Shown here in pieces: positions 1 through 10,854 of a stretch of DNA of 64,000 nt. Position 1 is the stretch's first letter; every line of letters begins with the position of its first letter. The stretch spans positions 188,328,119 to 188,392,118 of the forward strand of contig NC_081410.1 of the NCBI RefSeq assembly GCF_030272615.1. The letters run 5' to 3'. The notes beneath the pieces were generated by a model that was not told where the DNA came from, made no database searches, and saw only the letters and a program-made list of their open reading frames with translations. This DNA is from Cryptomeria japonica (lineage: Eukaryota; Streptophyta; Pinopsida; Cupressales; Cupressaceae). The position numbers were made by a program, and so were the translations under genes.

Positions 1-345
1 TCTCTCTTTTCACATAATTCACTGTGCTCTGATATCACTCGTAAGTTGTAAGAAGGATCCAGTCCTGTGGGTGATATAGTAAAGTACTGCACATAACAGA
101 AGAAAGCAGAGAGATCAGAAATCTGGTCAAAGCAGGAAAGCATCTGGAAGTTAATAAGAGAAGAGGCCTATAAACAGAGATTATGTTGCAGCTATCTCAA
201 TATCTTATGTTGCAACCGTTAAAATCTGTCAGATGCTGAGATGGTGGGACAATGGAATCCTGCAAATACAGAGGCTCTGCCATTGCCACTCTTTTACCAG
301 TGCTTTTAATCTTTATTTTAGGTGTGCCGATATAATATGTTTTTG
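1..345 (-). repeat. LTR-like repeat, copy 1, with tRNA-iMet primer-site remnant
   Basis: This segment recurs, diverged, at 2661-2990, sharing the run from the BamHI-like ggatcc through 'gcaaccgttaaaatctgtcag' and 'ggaatcctgcaaatacag'. At 26-37 it has GCTCTGATATCA, the reverse complement of a near-perfect initiator-Met primer binding site (TGGTATCAGAGC). On the minus strand that places a 5' LTR to the right of the site and the element interior to the left, off the window. I see no coding sequence. It is probably the edge of an old copia-type element, or a repeat derived from one. Confidence 0.45.
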
Positions 346-1244
346 AATTTGTTCAGTAACTGTTGTTGTAATTTTTATGTGTCAATACAATATGTTTTTT
401 AATTTTTTTTCAGTATTGTGTCAAACATATTAAATCTTTTTCATTATGTATGTTGAGAAACAAGAATATCACAGATGGTATTTCAGACCATAGTAAAATA
501 CAAAAACTCCAATGTTAAAAATGAAAAGGCTTTTCCAAGAATAGTAAATGTAACTCACAGTGAGTCATGAATAATAAAAATAAGGTCTTCATATCAATAA
601 CAAACATCGTTGACATATAATTCCTCCATAATATTGTTCTTAAAGTTTTATTATACAACTTCATATGAAGGCAGTCTTAATCAGTAGTAGTAGTTTTACA
701 CAATGATAAAGTTTTGCACAACATTGCTAGAATTTCAGCTAAAATTTAACTTATAAATATAATATTATTAAATATCTAATAATATTATTAACAATGTCAT
801 TGTCACTCAATCTAAACCTTTAGAAGTTAATTGATTGAATATTTTTTATGACTGAAAGCATGTGGATTTTGATGATTGTGATTCTTTTTTCATAATATTT
901 ATGTCATGTTTGTAACCAATTTTATACAATTAAATGGTTTTAGCAACATATAATTTGTCTCTAAATCTTGACTTAAAACAACTTTTCAAATTTAAGATCA
1001 CTCACAACTTAAAACCATGATTTTTGAAACCCTAGTCAAAATATTCAATTGTGAAATTAAAAGAATACTTAGTTTAACTAGCTTTGCTTGTAACGCTTCT
1101 ATGATATTGCTATCAAGGTTCAACTGTGTAGTTTTTGAGTCAAACTCATTGACCCATGTTTCACGAGTAGTGGTTCACAAGAACCCATCTCTCATGAGAA
1201 TGAATGGTCCACTTAGCACTCATTGCATCTAGGCGATGCTCACA
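346..1244. other. No gene seen; A/T-rich spacer
   Basis: A/T-rich unassigned sequence. The only open frame of note (1017-1232, plus strand) has no recognisable motif and runs into the flank of the 5S-derived fragment, so I do not call it a gene. Confidence 0.5.
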
Positions 1245-1330
1245 GGGGTGAAGCACTGGGACTTCCGGGGAGGTCACCCATCCCAATACTACTCCAGCTC
1301 AAGCGCGCTTAACCACAGAGTTCCCTCCAA
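1245..1330 (-). pseudogene. 5S rRNA-derived fragment (3' two-thirds), possibly from a Cassandra-type TRIM or SINE
   Basis: Read on the minus strand, the segment follows the plant 5S rRNA from the end of the box A region to near the 3' end. The internal control region is well kept: AAGCGCGCTTGAGC, GGAGTAGTATTGGGATG and GGGTGACCTCC (1269-1284 on the plus strand). The 5' third is missing and several bases differ from functional 5S, so it is not a working 5S gene. Cassandra-type TRIM retrotransposons carry 5S-like sequence in their LTRs, and some SINEs derive from 5S; either could explain it. I could not define LTRs around it. Confidence 0.7.
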
Positions 1331-2600
1331 GGTTAAACCCACTTAGCTTGTAATGCTTCTTTCAATTGTTAAAGCTATACAGCTAGAATAGCTAGAGACA
1401 TCAATTGCCAAATCTTTGATTAGATAAAAAAAAAACACATGCTACTTTCTAGTAAAAGGGTACTTCAACTTTAGAATGAAGAGGAGGTGGACATTTAGAT
1501 CCAACATAATTTCAATCCACCATGCTCAACCCCAACAATCAATGCAAACTGACCAAATCATATTTGCATTGGTTGTATGCCAATAATAACCAAAAACGCC
1601 TTCTTATCTTCTACACCCAACAACTACACTGTCCAAATTTTAGTTAATGATGGAGAGAAGAAAAAGCTGTCTTGGACTTTGGTGTACTATGGCAGGAAGA
1701 CTTAATACATTATGATGTTAAGGTGTCTATTGATTGTAATGACAGTGGAGCAGAGTTGATAGAAACATCTGCACCAGACCTTGGCTTTACAGAAATTATG
1801 ATACAGAACTTCCCTCTTTAAATCTTTGCTCCAAATGGTGCTCTCAACATGGAGATCCACTTTCTGCCTTTGTTAGCATTTTGAGGTAATTTAGCACCCT
1901 TTCTTATATCTTATTTAAGATTTTAGGGAATCAACCTGGTTTAGAGCACCTAAAGTAGAGTTTTCAATTCACTTATATAGAAGGAACCATTACTATGGTG
2001 ACTCACATAAATGTTATGTCTCTATTATGACTTTATGATAGGTTGTTGTTTTGGCCATCATGGTTGTTTCATTTATGGAGTTATTAATTAGCTTTAATGA
2101 ACTCATCTGTGATCCTGCCTGTAGTTTTCTCTCTGCTGATCTTTTAAATTTTCTGAACAGAAAAAAAACATTCCTTAAAAGGAGAAAGTTTAGTTTTGTT
2201 TCTTAATGCTCTGAACATAGAAAACAAGTACGACTATAATAAAAGAACTTTTAGTGGTAGAATCAATTTGAAGGGATGGATTTGCATATGGAAAAAATAA
2301 TGTTTTTTCTGGTAAGTATATACAGTTATTAATTGGAGTAGGTTATCAATTTAAAAAATGTTTGTAATATTTAAGTGTTGTTTAAAAAAAATTTGCTGAC
2401 GTCCAAAACAGAATATATCTTTTCTCTTCAAAGGTCATCGATGTCCCTGTCTGTAGATTTTTCCTAGATTTCTCAAGCACCAGTCCTTGTCACTTTTAAT
2501 ATCATGCTCACATGGTTTACTGTTAACTAAAATAATATTTCCTCTACTGTTAGTATGATATTTCTTGTTTACAGTTGGTTTTAAAGTTTGTGTTAGACAT
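1331..2600. other. No gene seen; unassigned spacer
   Basis: Noncoding, A/T-rich sequence between the 5S-derived fragment and the second copy of the LTR-like repeat. No long frame, RNA gene or clear repeat boundary is visible. Confidence 0.5.
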
Positions 2601-2640
2601 CTCTTTTCACATTATTCACTGTACTCTGATATCACTCCTA
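2601..2640 (-). repeat. Short third copy of the iMet-primer-site edge
   Basis: This 40-bp piece repeats the 'tctcttttcacat.attcactgt.ctctgatatcact' edge at positions 1-40 and lies about 60 bp before the next copy. It again contains a diverged reverse complement of the initiator-Met primer site (2623-2634). Confidence 0.4.
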
Positions 2641-2660
2641 AGCTAAGATACATTAGGATT

Positions 2661-2990
2661 TCTAAAAAATTATCTCTTTTCACATAATTTTCTGTGTTCT
2701 GATACCACTTGTAAGTTGTAAGAAGGATCCAGAAGAAAACAGAGGAAACAGAAATCTAGTCAAAGCAGGAAAGCATCAGAAAGTTAATAAGAAGAAGAGT
2801 TATACAATTCAAGCCTATAAACAGAGATTATGTTGCAACTATTTCATTATCTTATGTTGCAACCGTTAAAATCTGTCAGATGATGGGACACTGGAATCCT
2901 GCAAATACAGAAGTTCTGTCATGGCCATTCTTTTGCCAATGCTTTTAAATTTTTTTCAATATAATATGTTTTTGAATTTGTTCAGTAACT
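2661..2990 (-). repeat. LTR-like repeat, copy 2, with tRNA-iMet primer-site remnant
   Basis: Diverged direct copy of 1-345 with several small gaps. The primer-site remnant (GTTCTGATACCA at 2696-2707) is one base from the consensus on the minus strand. The same edge in the same orientation occurs three times within 2.7 kb, so this is not a simple 5'/3' LTR pair; duplication or repeated insertion is more likely. Confidence 0.45.
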
Positions 2991-4440
2991 GTTGTGGTTT
3001 TTGTGGATATTTCCAAGCGTTTTGATTAAATATATTTGAGGACCAGACATAATTCACGTGTAGAATGTAGCTATAACAAAGAATGAGAGTACGAATGCTT
3101 GAAAAATTTGAACTCCTGAGTGGGACACTGCATAAAATAATCAATTCCCTGCTATTTCCCTATTTAATAAGTTATTACATTTGTTTTAGATGACAATCGT
3201 GTTATGTATCTCAACAGCTAGAATTGCAAAGCATTTGGTGAATCTTGTCAGTAAGGAAATAAGGTTTTCACAAACAAATTTGTTTTTAAAAAATTGAGTA
3301 AGAGATTTTTTTTTGTGTTTATATTTTTTATCTGTCATCAAACTATATATTTGTTAAATTTAGTTATTTCAAAATTATGAGGAAAAGTTAACATTGGTAT
3401 GGACATTTTAAAGGGATAAGGACATATGTCTTCTAGTGTGTATTTTTAATTTATTGGCGTGTCCCATTTCAATATAAGTTATCTTTTGTTATAGGATCTA
3501 AATTTGTAATGCTAATTCATTTGTAGGTGTTAAGGTGAGTATGTTGATGGGTGCAAGTGGAAAAATATGATTTGTTCTATGTGATAGAGTGATATTTTTG
3601 GAGAATGTATGTACTTTTTTGGTATAGTGGATGTAGAAGAGAGGGAGGTATATGCGATGCATGTATAGATCTAAAGATAAAATTAGAAGAACAGATATGA
3701 TTACATAACTAGATGGGATTGATTGTTGGTGATCAGTTGTTTGCAAAGTGTTATTTGGCGAGATGTAGTATTTATTAAGTGGCATATGTGTGTGGGCATC
3801 TGGTATTGGAGGTGTTTGTGATTGTTGATAGGTGGAGTAATGGGGTGTATGAGGTAGAATTGTGATAAGTTTGGAATGTGTTAGTTGTGATATGGATGGA
3901 TAGGGTAATGAATCAATTAATGATGACATGGATGGAAAGCTTGTTTGAGGTATATTTGATGGAAGAGAAATTTTTTGGTAGAAGTTGGAATAGAATTTGA
4001 AATCTTATGTGAGGGGTTAGGTAGGAAATGATCTCATGTATCATTTTTTTGGTCAAATGATCTCATGTATCTTAATAGGAGCGGCATTGGAATTTAGGTG
4101 TGTTTTTAATGGGAGGATGGGATGATAATATATGATGTAAAGTGGATAATTAATTATTAGGTGTAGTGTAATTGTTTAATGGGTTTTGTGACAAATATTG
4201 TGAGTGGGTAAGTGTAGTTGATTATGATATGGAGCTATTTGTGACAAGTATATTTGTTGAACTTGTTTCTCCCAAGGTATTTGATGTAGTGAATGTTATG
4301 GGATCTTTCTATTTGAGAATGGTAATATCAAAATCAAAAGGAAGCTTGGCTCCTTTTTGAGTTAAGGATAGAAAATAGTGGTTAGGATATGAAGCAAGGA
4401 CATAGTCTATGACTTTAATTGCTTTAGGGTATTATTGAAA
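2991..4440. other. Unassigned; weak minus-strand protein-like decay
   Basis: The minus strand holds a 143-codon frame (3498-3929), rich in Ser, Thr, Pro and His, lying downstream of the gag-like start at 4656. It may be the decayed continuation of that gag-like frame, but no diagnostic motif is present. Confidence 0.3.
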
Positions 4441-4656
4441 TTATTTTAATTCCTTTAGTGTTAGCTGAAAGGAATCTAGAGTGATGTCCTCTACAACAGG
4501 GCAAACTTGATGTTTGAGGTTTTCATATCCAATTATATTGGATGGACGGGAAGGAATTCCAAACCTATATTTTCTATCATCCATTATTGTTTTTGTGTTC
4601 AAATCGGTTTGACAAGATTTCTTGGTTTTCTTATGTTGTGACCTTGTGATAGGCAT
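4441..4656 (-). pseudogene. Possible retrotransposon gag N-terminus, degenerate
   Basis: A 71-codon minus-strand frame begins MPITRSQHKK, similar in style to the basic starts of many plant gypsy Gag proteins. It then runs through a charged stretch to a stop. Downstream on the same strand the sequence keeps a Ser/Thr-rich, protein-like composition broken by stops until about 3498. I see no zinc knuckle, protease or RT motif, so the assignment rests only on the start and composition. It could equally be a chance frame. Confidence 0.22.
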
Positions 4657-5439
4657 ATGAAAGTGTACATGACCTTGGTTGGTAATGTGAGATGGAAAAT
4701 GGATTCAAAGTGATATCGATGTGGGATGTTTTTCACTTCTTATAATATGGTAAGAATTGGATAATATTTTATTTAAGGGGATAATTTTTGGATAGAACAA
4801 AAAATTATCAAAGTTAATCTAAATCTCTATATTATAAGGATTAAGATTGAGATTGTTTTACTTTAACTATCCTTGTGAGTCCAAGCAAATGTATAATGAG
4901 TGGCGTATACCAACTTAAGAGTAGCCAAAGCTCCTAAGCTAGTATATCCACTATTAATATGGGCTAACTTAACTCTTTACCTAATATAGGATACTTTTCA
5001 AGCAAAAAGGCAAGCTAGAGACAAAAGATAAGAGATCGATATTAGACTCTAACAATTTTGACAATGTTGACGATAATGGTATTTTGGTTGTGGATTGAGA
5101 TAAGCTATAAAGGTTTACACTCCTTTTCACTTATTATCAAGGATAGTAGCTTTGAAGTCCAATGAATTGAGATGAAAAGTTTATGGATAGTGGAAGAAGG
5201 TTGACTCAATATATTTGGTGATGGAAGAAGTTGAGGTGTTCTAGGTCTATTTTAGGTCTGCTTATCTAAAAGTTTGAAAGTCTAATTTCTGGAATCTAAA
5301 AGGATATTGATAATGATCAAAAGCACCACAAAATTGGTCAAAAATGCTCAAACATTGGTCCAGAGCATAGGGAAATAACTCAAAAGAATTACATTTTCAA
5401 TCTAATTTGTAGGATAGAAGAAACAACCTAGGTCAATAA
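4657..5439. other. No gene seen
   Basis: A/T-rich spacer. I found no coding motif and no clear repeat pairing here. Confidence 0.5.
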
Positions 5440-5990
5440 CTAAAAAATGAAGGGCAATGATTCAAAAGCATTACTCTTATAGTCAAATGCACCAGATGAT
5501 AGATCGAATGTGTCATAGAAGTGCTCAAAATTGTAGGTAAATATCTTAGAAACCTTAATTTCATCAATCAATTGTGTAATTAGACAAATCAAAAGAGTAG
5601 CTTTATGACTCAAATGTGTAGTAGGACAACCCAAAAGTGTAGATCTGTGACTCTGATATGCAACAAGCAACTCAAATGTGTAATTCTATTAGTGAGATGT
5701 TCTAGACAATAGATCAAAGGTCTGGTTCAAAAGCTAAAAAGTTACACCTTGTCAGTCAACCGTGTAAAAGGATAATTACAAACGTAGCTCTACAAGTCAA
5801 ATGTGTAACAATATAGATTGAAAGCACCAATCTATGAATCATATGTCATAAGGGAAGTCAAAATCATTGTCATCTCAATAAAAAAATGTACTAGAATAGA
5901 TTGAAAGTGTAATTCCACAAATCAGATGCATAGTGAGATAGGTGAAAAGCATTTTTTATCATTAATGTGTGCAATTATAGGTAAATAGTG
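5440..5990. repeat. Degenerate short-period repeats (caaatgtgta-type)
   Basis: Diverged units of about 25-45 bp recur, built around 'agtcaaatgtgtaa', 'caaaagtgtag', 'gattgaaagtgtaatt' and 'agattgaaagcacc'. The period is irregular and units are separated by different bases, as in an old tandem array that has decayed. No coding function is evident. Confidence 0.4.
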
Positions 5991-6359
5991 TATCTATGTT
6001 TATAAAAAGCCATTTTTTGTACTCAATTTGTTTGGAGGATTTGTTTTGGCAAGATATTCAAACAAAAACAATATCTACAATGACTTTTCAAGGTGTAAAG
6101 GTTGAAATGTCTTTGACTAGTCTCTCACAAGAAATACATGGAAAGCTTATTAACAATCCTCAAATTATTTCGCTAATGCGGGCCCAAACATAAAATACCT
6201 TTAAGAGTCGATAAGGGGACCTTAATTCCCTTTATCAAATTTGTCTATAATGCACTAGACACACACACTAATACCCTAAAGACTACAAAATGGGACCTCG
6301 GTTAACTTTATCAATTTTGTCTATAATGGCCCATAATGGTAACCCCACTTAAAGCACAA

Positions 6360-7200
6360 ATGGATTAGCTTGAGCTACAAATACTTTAAAGAGATATGGA
6401 CTATGATGATTTGCAAGATGATGGTCAATCTTGAGTAGAGATAGAAGCGCTACATGGGCAATTTCAATAGTTACAAGACTGAAGGGATAAGAACCAAAAC
6501 ATGTTTCATCAATTGAGAGAAGTAGTCAACTTAATATTAGCACACATTACCAAAGTCCTCCAAGAAGCCCAACAACTTGTACAAAAAAAATAAATTCCAA
6601 CTACACTTCTAGAGGCAAAGAAATTGCTCCTATAAATCTAAATGTAGACTCAATAGTTACGCTCAGTCAAAACATAATGGGATAATAAATTTTCCAATTT
6701 AAAGGAGATTTATAAGGACATCCTACAAGCAAAGTAGAGTTGGCTTGAGGACAAGTCAACATTTTGAAAGGGGGGGTGATGTTGGTAGGAAAATACAATA
6801 GTTCAGACACAATCAATAAAATCCTACCACATCTTACTACAAGGAGCTCATAGAGCATAAGGTTTGAAAGACATCGTCTATGATAGGAATATGATAGATG
6901 AGTCATGTCCCATCCTCTAAATATATGTATAGAGAAATATTTTTATGACATAGTATGATGTAATTGTAAGATGAAAACTATGAAGGGATATGCATAAAAA
7001 TAGATGAATATAGAAGAGTATAGAGGAAGATATATGATGCAAATGGAGATATAAGGATATATGAAAGTACTCAATTGACATTAATAATACAAATGTCAAA
7101 ATTATATATTTGATGTGTTATGTGATATTACATTGTGTTTAGTTAACTAGTCGTTCTTCTATTTGGATCTAATCCTTGTTCTCTTTGTATAACTAAGTCT
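6360..7200 (+). mobile_element. Decayed gypsy-type element: gag-like scrap, polypurine tract and start of 3' LTR
   Basis: From about 6370 the plus strand has a stop-riddled protein-like stretch with an amphipathic LREVVNLILAHI segment. It is followed abruptly by the sequence context typical of gypsy 3' ends: 'ggacaagtcaacattttgaaag' and then a G-rich polypurine tract (6766-6776). Bases from 6780 begin TGTTGG and are probably a 3' LTR. I could not find its right end or a matching 5' LTR. The gag-like scrap sitting next to the 3' end suggests a large internal deletion. Confidence 0.38.
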
Positions 7201-9703
7201 AGGGTATGAACTACAATACTCAAAAAGTACTTGGGGCTCACAACTTTGATCTATGTTTCCCATTTTTCTTTGCTAACAAGGGTCTTCTATCCACTAATAT
7301 TTTTTCCAACTCTTCAATAGATTTGATCTTTCCTTTTTCTAGCAATTCCACCCCTTGTCCAATCCTTGACTTAATGGCTTTCCTCTCTGAGAATAGCTCT
7401 TGCTCATAGGATGATTATTTATTAGTACCATTATTTTTTTGCACCTTCTCACAACTCTTCAACACCTTTTCTATAGATTTATTTTCATTTTTTTTCTTAT
7501 TGAACTAACTCACATTTCTCCAACATCCACCTCAGCTCTTCCAACTAAATCTCTAGTTTTTGTAACTCTTTTTGTTGGTCCTTTGTTAGCATTTATGCCT
7601 CTGGCTTTCTCTTATCTTTTCTTCCACCCTAATTAACCTTTTTCTTACATTATAATCTAACTCCGTATTTTACTTTACCACCAAAGCTCAAACACAAAAC
7701 TAAACCTCCTTGTTTTCTTCTCTCTCTCACATTTTCGCACATAGTAGTTCAAAACAACATTGCATCAATGTTTTAAATTGGTGATACATTTTTCTCATAA
7801 ATAATTAATCTCCCTTGTTCTTCTTAGATATTAAACTTTTGGTTTATAGAAACTTAGTAGAACATAGGATGAGAAAACATGGTAAACACAACCATTCCAT
7901 ATGAAAGACAATAATTAAATATTATATTAAAATAACAACTCATACACAACTTCTATTTTTGAACCAAATTCGGTCTCTTCTTGATTAAGAGCTTATTTGT
8001 ATCTATCTTACTATTGCTTCTACAATCTAGGCTTCCCTATGCATTTGCAACTACATATGCTTTCCCTTTTAAACACATAAACATAATAGAACTTAAGCAA
8101 GCCAAAATAGGGCTCTCATAGCATTTTTCCTTACCCAACCTTCATGTCAACATCCTCTCATGGATTTATTTGTTTTGATACCAAAATTGATGCATTGGAT
8201 AAACCCAAAAAGAATTACATCTTCAATAAAAGCAATAATTTGGAGAGCAAACAAACATCCACAATGAAACAATCAAATATCACTAACAACATGTATTTAC
8301 ATACCAACAAATTTACATAAGTCTCCACCTCCCTCTCCATTCACCCCCACCCACTAACTCATTATGAATTCCACATTTTTTCCCTCTTATTAAAGTACTA
8401 ACTCTCCAAATATAGCATCAACGTGACAGTTACACCGCACACTTCTATGTGGTTACAATCACTCTCTAAAGTTAGCAATTAGAGCTAATCATGCCTTCAA
8501 ACTTTTGAGAAGTTGGTTTACATCAAGTTGTTTAAGATAGAGATGATACCCAACTAACATCAATCAAAGCATAATGAAACAATGGTAACACTCATGCACT
8601 TCAAGTCAAGACATAAACATACATCATTGACTTAATTATATGAGAATAATTAAATATTCTTAATCTCCTAAGTAAATTTATTAATAGGTGAAATATTACA
8701 CCAACAATCATATATATAAATCCAAAATAATAATGAGTTGAATGTGTAGGAATAGATACAAGTATAGCTAATATAATATTGAATGTATAGAAATGTGTGT
8801 AAATGGACATAGGATATATAGGTATCAAGGAAGAAGCCAAAATTAGCCAAATGTATGTTACTTGTCATTATGTAATTGTATAAGCCACTCCATCAAAATA
8901 GCCACAAAACTACATGACAATTGACATAGATATACAAATTCTTTTTTACAAACTTTAACAAAACTCTAAAGGATGATCTGCTGTAGCTTTGTGTAATGGA
9001 CAAAATAATAACATTGTTAATCTCACATGAATAAAAAATGTTATTAAAATCTGCAATGTAACAAGCAAACAAGTAAAACACATAACAGTTGGAAGAGCAC
9101 TTTCTGGATTAGATTGTGTCATAGTTTTTGCATTAATGTTCCAGAGCATGCTCTATGATCCATCATCAGGATGATTGAGTGCTATAGAAAACAAAATAAC
9201 AATTGCCTTCTCAACCAAATGTTATGATTTGGGAGTTTCTAATATTGTTAACAATTTACATTCCCCGACCTTTTTAAATTATTTAAATTCAATTAATTCT
9301 CATGATATGTATTGGATCACTTATGTTGCTGCTGTCTTTAATATTTTAACAACCTTCCAAATTTCGGCATTAGGGGAATTGTCAACTTTACTATCTTAGC
9401 TATCGATAGTCTTACAGTTTAAGTTTGGAGAGCTGTCATTATAAACCCTAACCAACCTTTGATTAAATGTGATTGATGGGGCTAGGGCTTCAGGGAGAAT
9501 CAAACCTGCAAACACTCAATGCCCTCCATTCAGTTTATACCCATTCCCTATATTTTCATAATTTATCCTTACCATCTTTTATGTTTTCCCTTACACTTAA
9601 TCATAAACTACAGTTCACTCATTATTGAAGCCTGCAAATCATCTCTCCGGCTTAGATTTCCCTCTTCAAATTGGATTTACTGAAATGGCCACCCTTGCTC
9701 TCC
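7201..9703. other. No gene seen; includes a dispersed repeat at 8600-8790
   Basis: A/T-rich spacer with only short, motif-free frames. The part at about 8600-8790 is a diverged relative of 63857-63990, sharing the block 'gagaataattaaatattc' and the following 'tattaata' and 'aatatta' blocks, so it belongs to a dispersed repeat family. Confidence 0.45.
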
Positions 9704-9713
9704 TATATAAAAG
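9704..9713 (+). promoter_or_regulatory. Isolated TATA-box-like element
   Basis: TATATAAAAG follows a C/T-rich stretch in locally less A/T-rich sequence, which looks like a plant core promoter. No convincing plus-strand gene follows: the nearest frame, 10116-10343, has no recognised motif. It may be the promoter of a lost or noncoding unit, or chance. Confidence 0.25.
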
Positions 9714-10854
9714 TAGAACTAACATCAAATGCATGCTAGAACCACAGAGTAAGGAAATAATTGGGGCATTAGCTATTTCAAACTTACCGTTTCAGTGAAG
9801 TAGGCAATGAGCTTATTGGGTTGTAACATAAGATCTGAGGATTTAAAAACTTTGGATATAAAGACATTTCAAAAGAAGCTAGAATGATGATCTACAACTT
9901 CAAGACAAGTTATTAGAGAATGTGTTATGATGATGGTTATTAAGTATTCAGACTCTGAAAGTAATTTGACATCTAAGGGTGGTTCTGTTTACCCACTTTT
10001 TAAATTATTACAGTCGTACTTCGTGTATCTTTAATATAAGTGTGCTCTTCAATTAAAAAATAAAACCCAATTGGTGAAGGTACCTGGCTCAATTAAAACG
10101 TATTAGGTTCCATTCTTGCTGAAAGCTAAGAAAAATAATGGGCAAGCATTGGTGGCCCAAACAGCCAGCTCATTTCAATTTGTTTCTGTAACTGTAATGG
10201 TGTATCATTACAATAATTTCCAAAAGTTGTGGTTTTCTGAAAAAATCTTGAATTTCTGTTTAAACCGAATCTTAGGTTGTTCTCATCTCGGTGCAAATGA
10301 TCATGGCTCATATCCTAGGAAAGAAAAGTATTTCATACAATAATTATAACTTTCAAGTTCTTCTTCAGGTATGATAACATTTCAAGCAAATCTCTGAATC
10401 TCGATTTACATCTCTCTACCTACATAATCTCCCACAACAGTATTGCTCTTAAACATGGAGTTGCCCCATAAATGACAATACTCTTATACCATAATTCAAG
10501 AGCATACATTATCAATGGAGCACAAGATTTCTAAGTGTCAGTCAATTTTGCAGAGCTGCAAACTGTAGCAGAAATACATGAGACTAACAACACTAACCTC
10601 TGATGGAGAATTTTCTTCCTCTTCTAGTTCCTTTAACTTGTAAGGAAGAAAATTCACAAATTTGCTACTCTATGCTTGCTCAAATTCAAATGAACAATAA
10701 AGATGGTGCTTCCTAAGAGCGAACTCAAGAATTATAAGCTTCTTTACATAGGTTCAAAGCCTCTTCGCAGTTGGAATGTGAATACAAATTATGCTCCTGG
10801 GTTAATTTACAAATTTGCTTGAGAAGATTTTCACAAGTTCTGTCAGACTGTTGA
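9714..10854. other. Spacer and probable 3' UTR of the IQD gene
   Basis: The right part (roughly 10560-10854) is where the 3' untranslated region of the minus-strand IQD gene should lie. I see no unambiguous AATAAA on the minus strand to fix its end. The rest is unassigned. Confidence 0.4.

Noticed and set aside
26-37. tRNA-Met gene
   Set aside because: Only the 12 bases matching the tRNA 3' end are present, as in a retrotransposon primer site; no tRNA body.
1245-1330. Functional 5S rRNA gene
   Set aside because: The 5' third is absent, several conserved bases differ, and no tandem 5S units surround it.
3498-3929. 143-codon minus-strand frame as a real gene
   Set aside because: Biased Ser/Thr/Pro/His composition, no motif, no start context or neighbouring exon; at most decayed transposon coding sequence.
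10116-10343. 75-codon plus-strand frame downstream of the TATA-like site at 9704
   Set aside because: Too far from the TATA element, motif-free, and overlapped by an equally open frame on the other strand.
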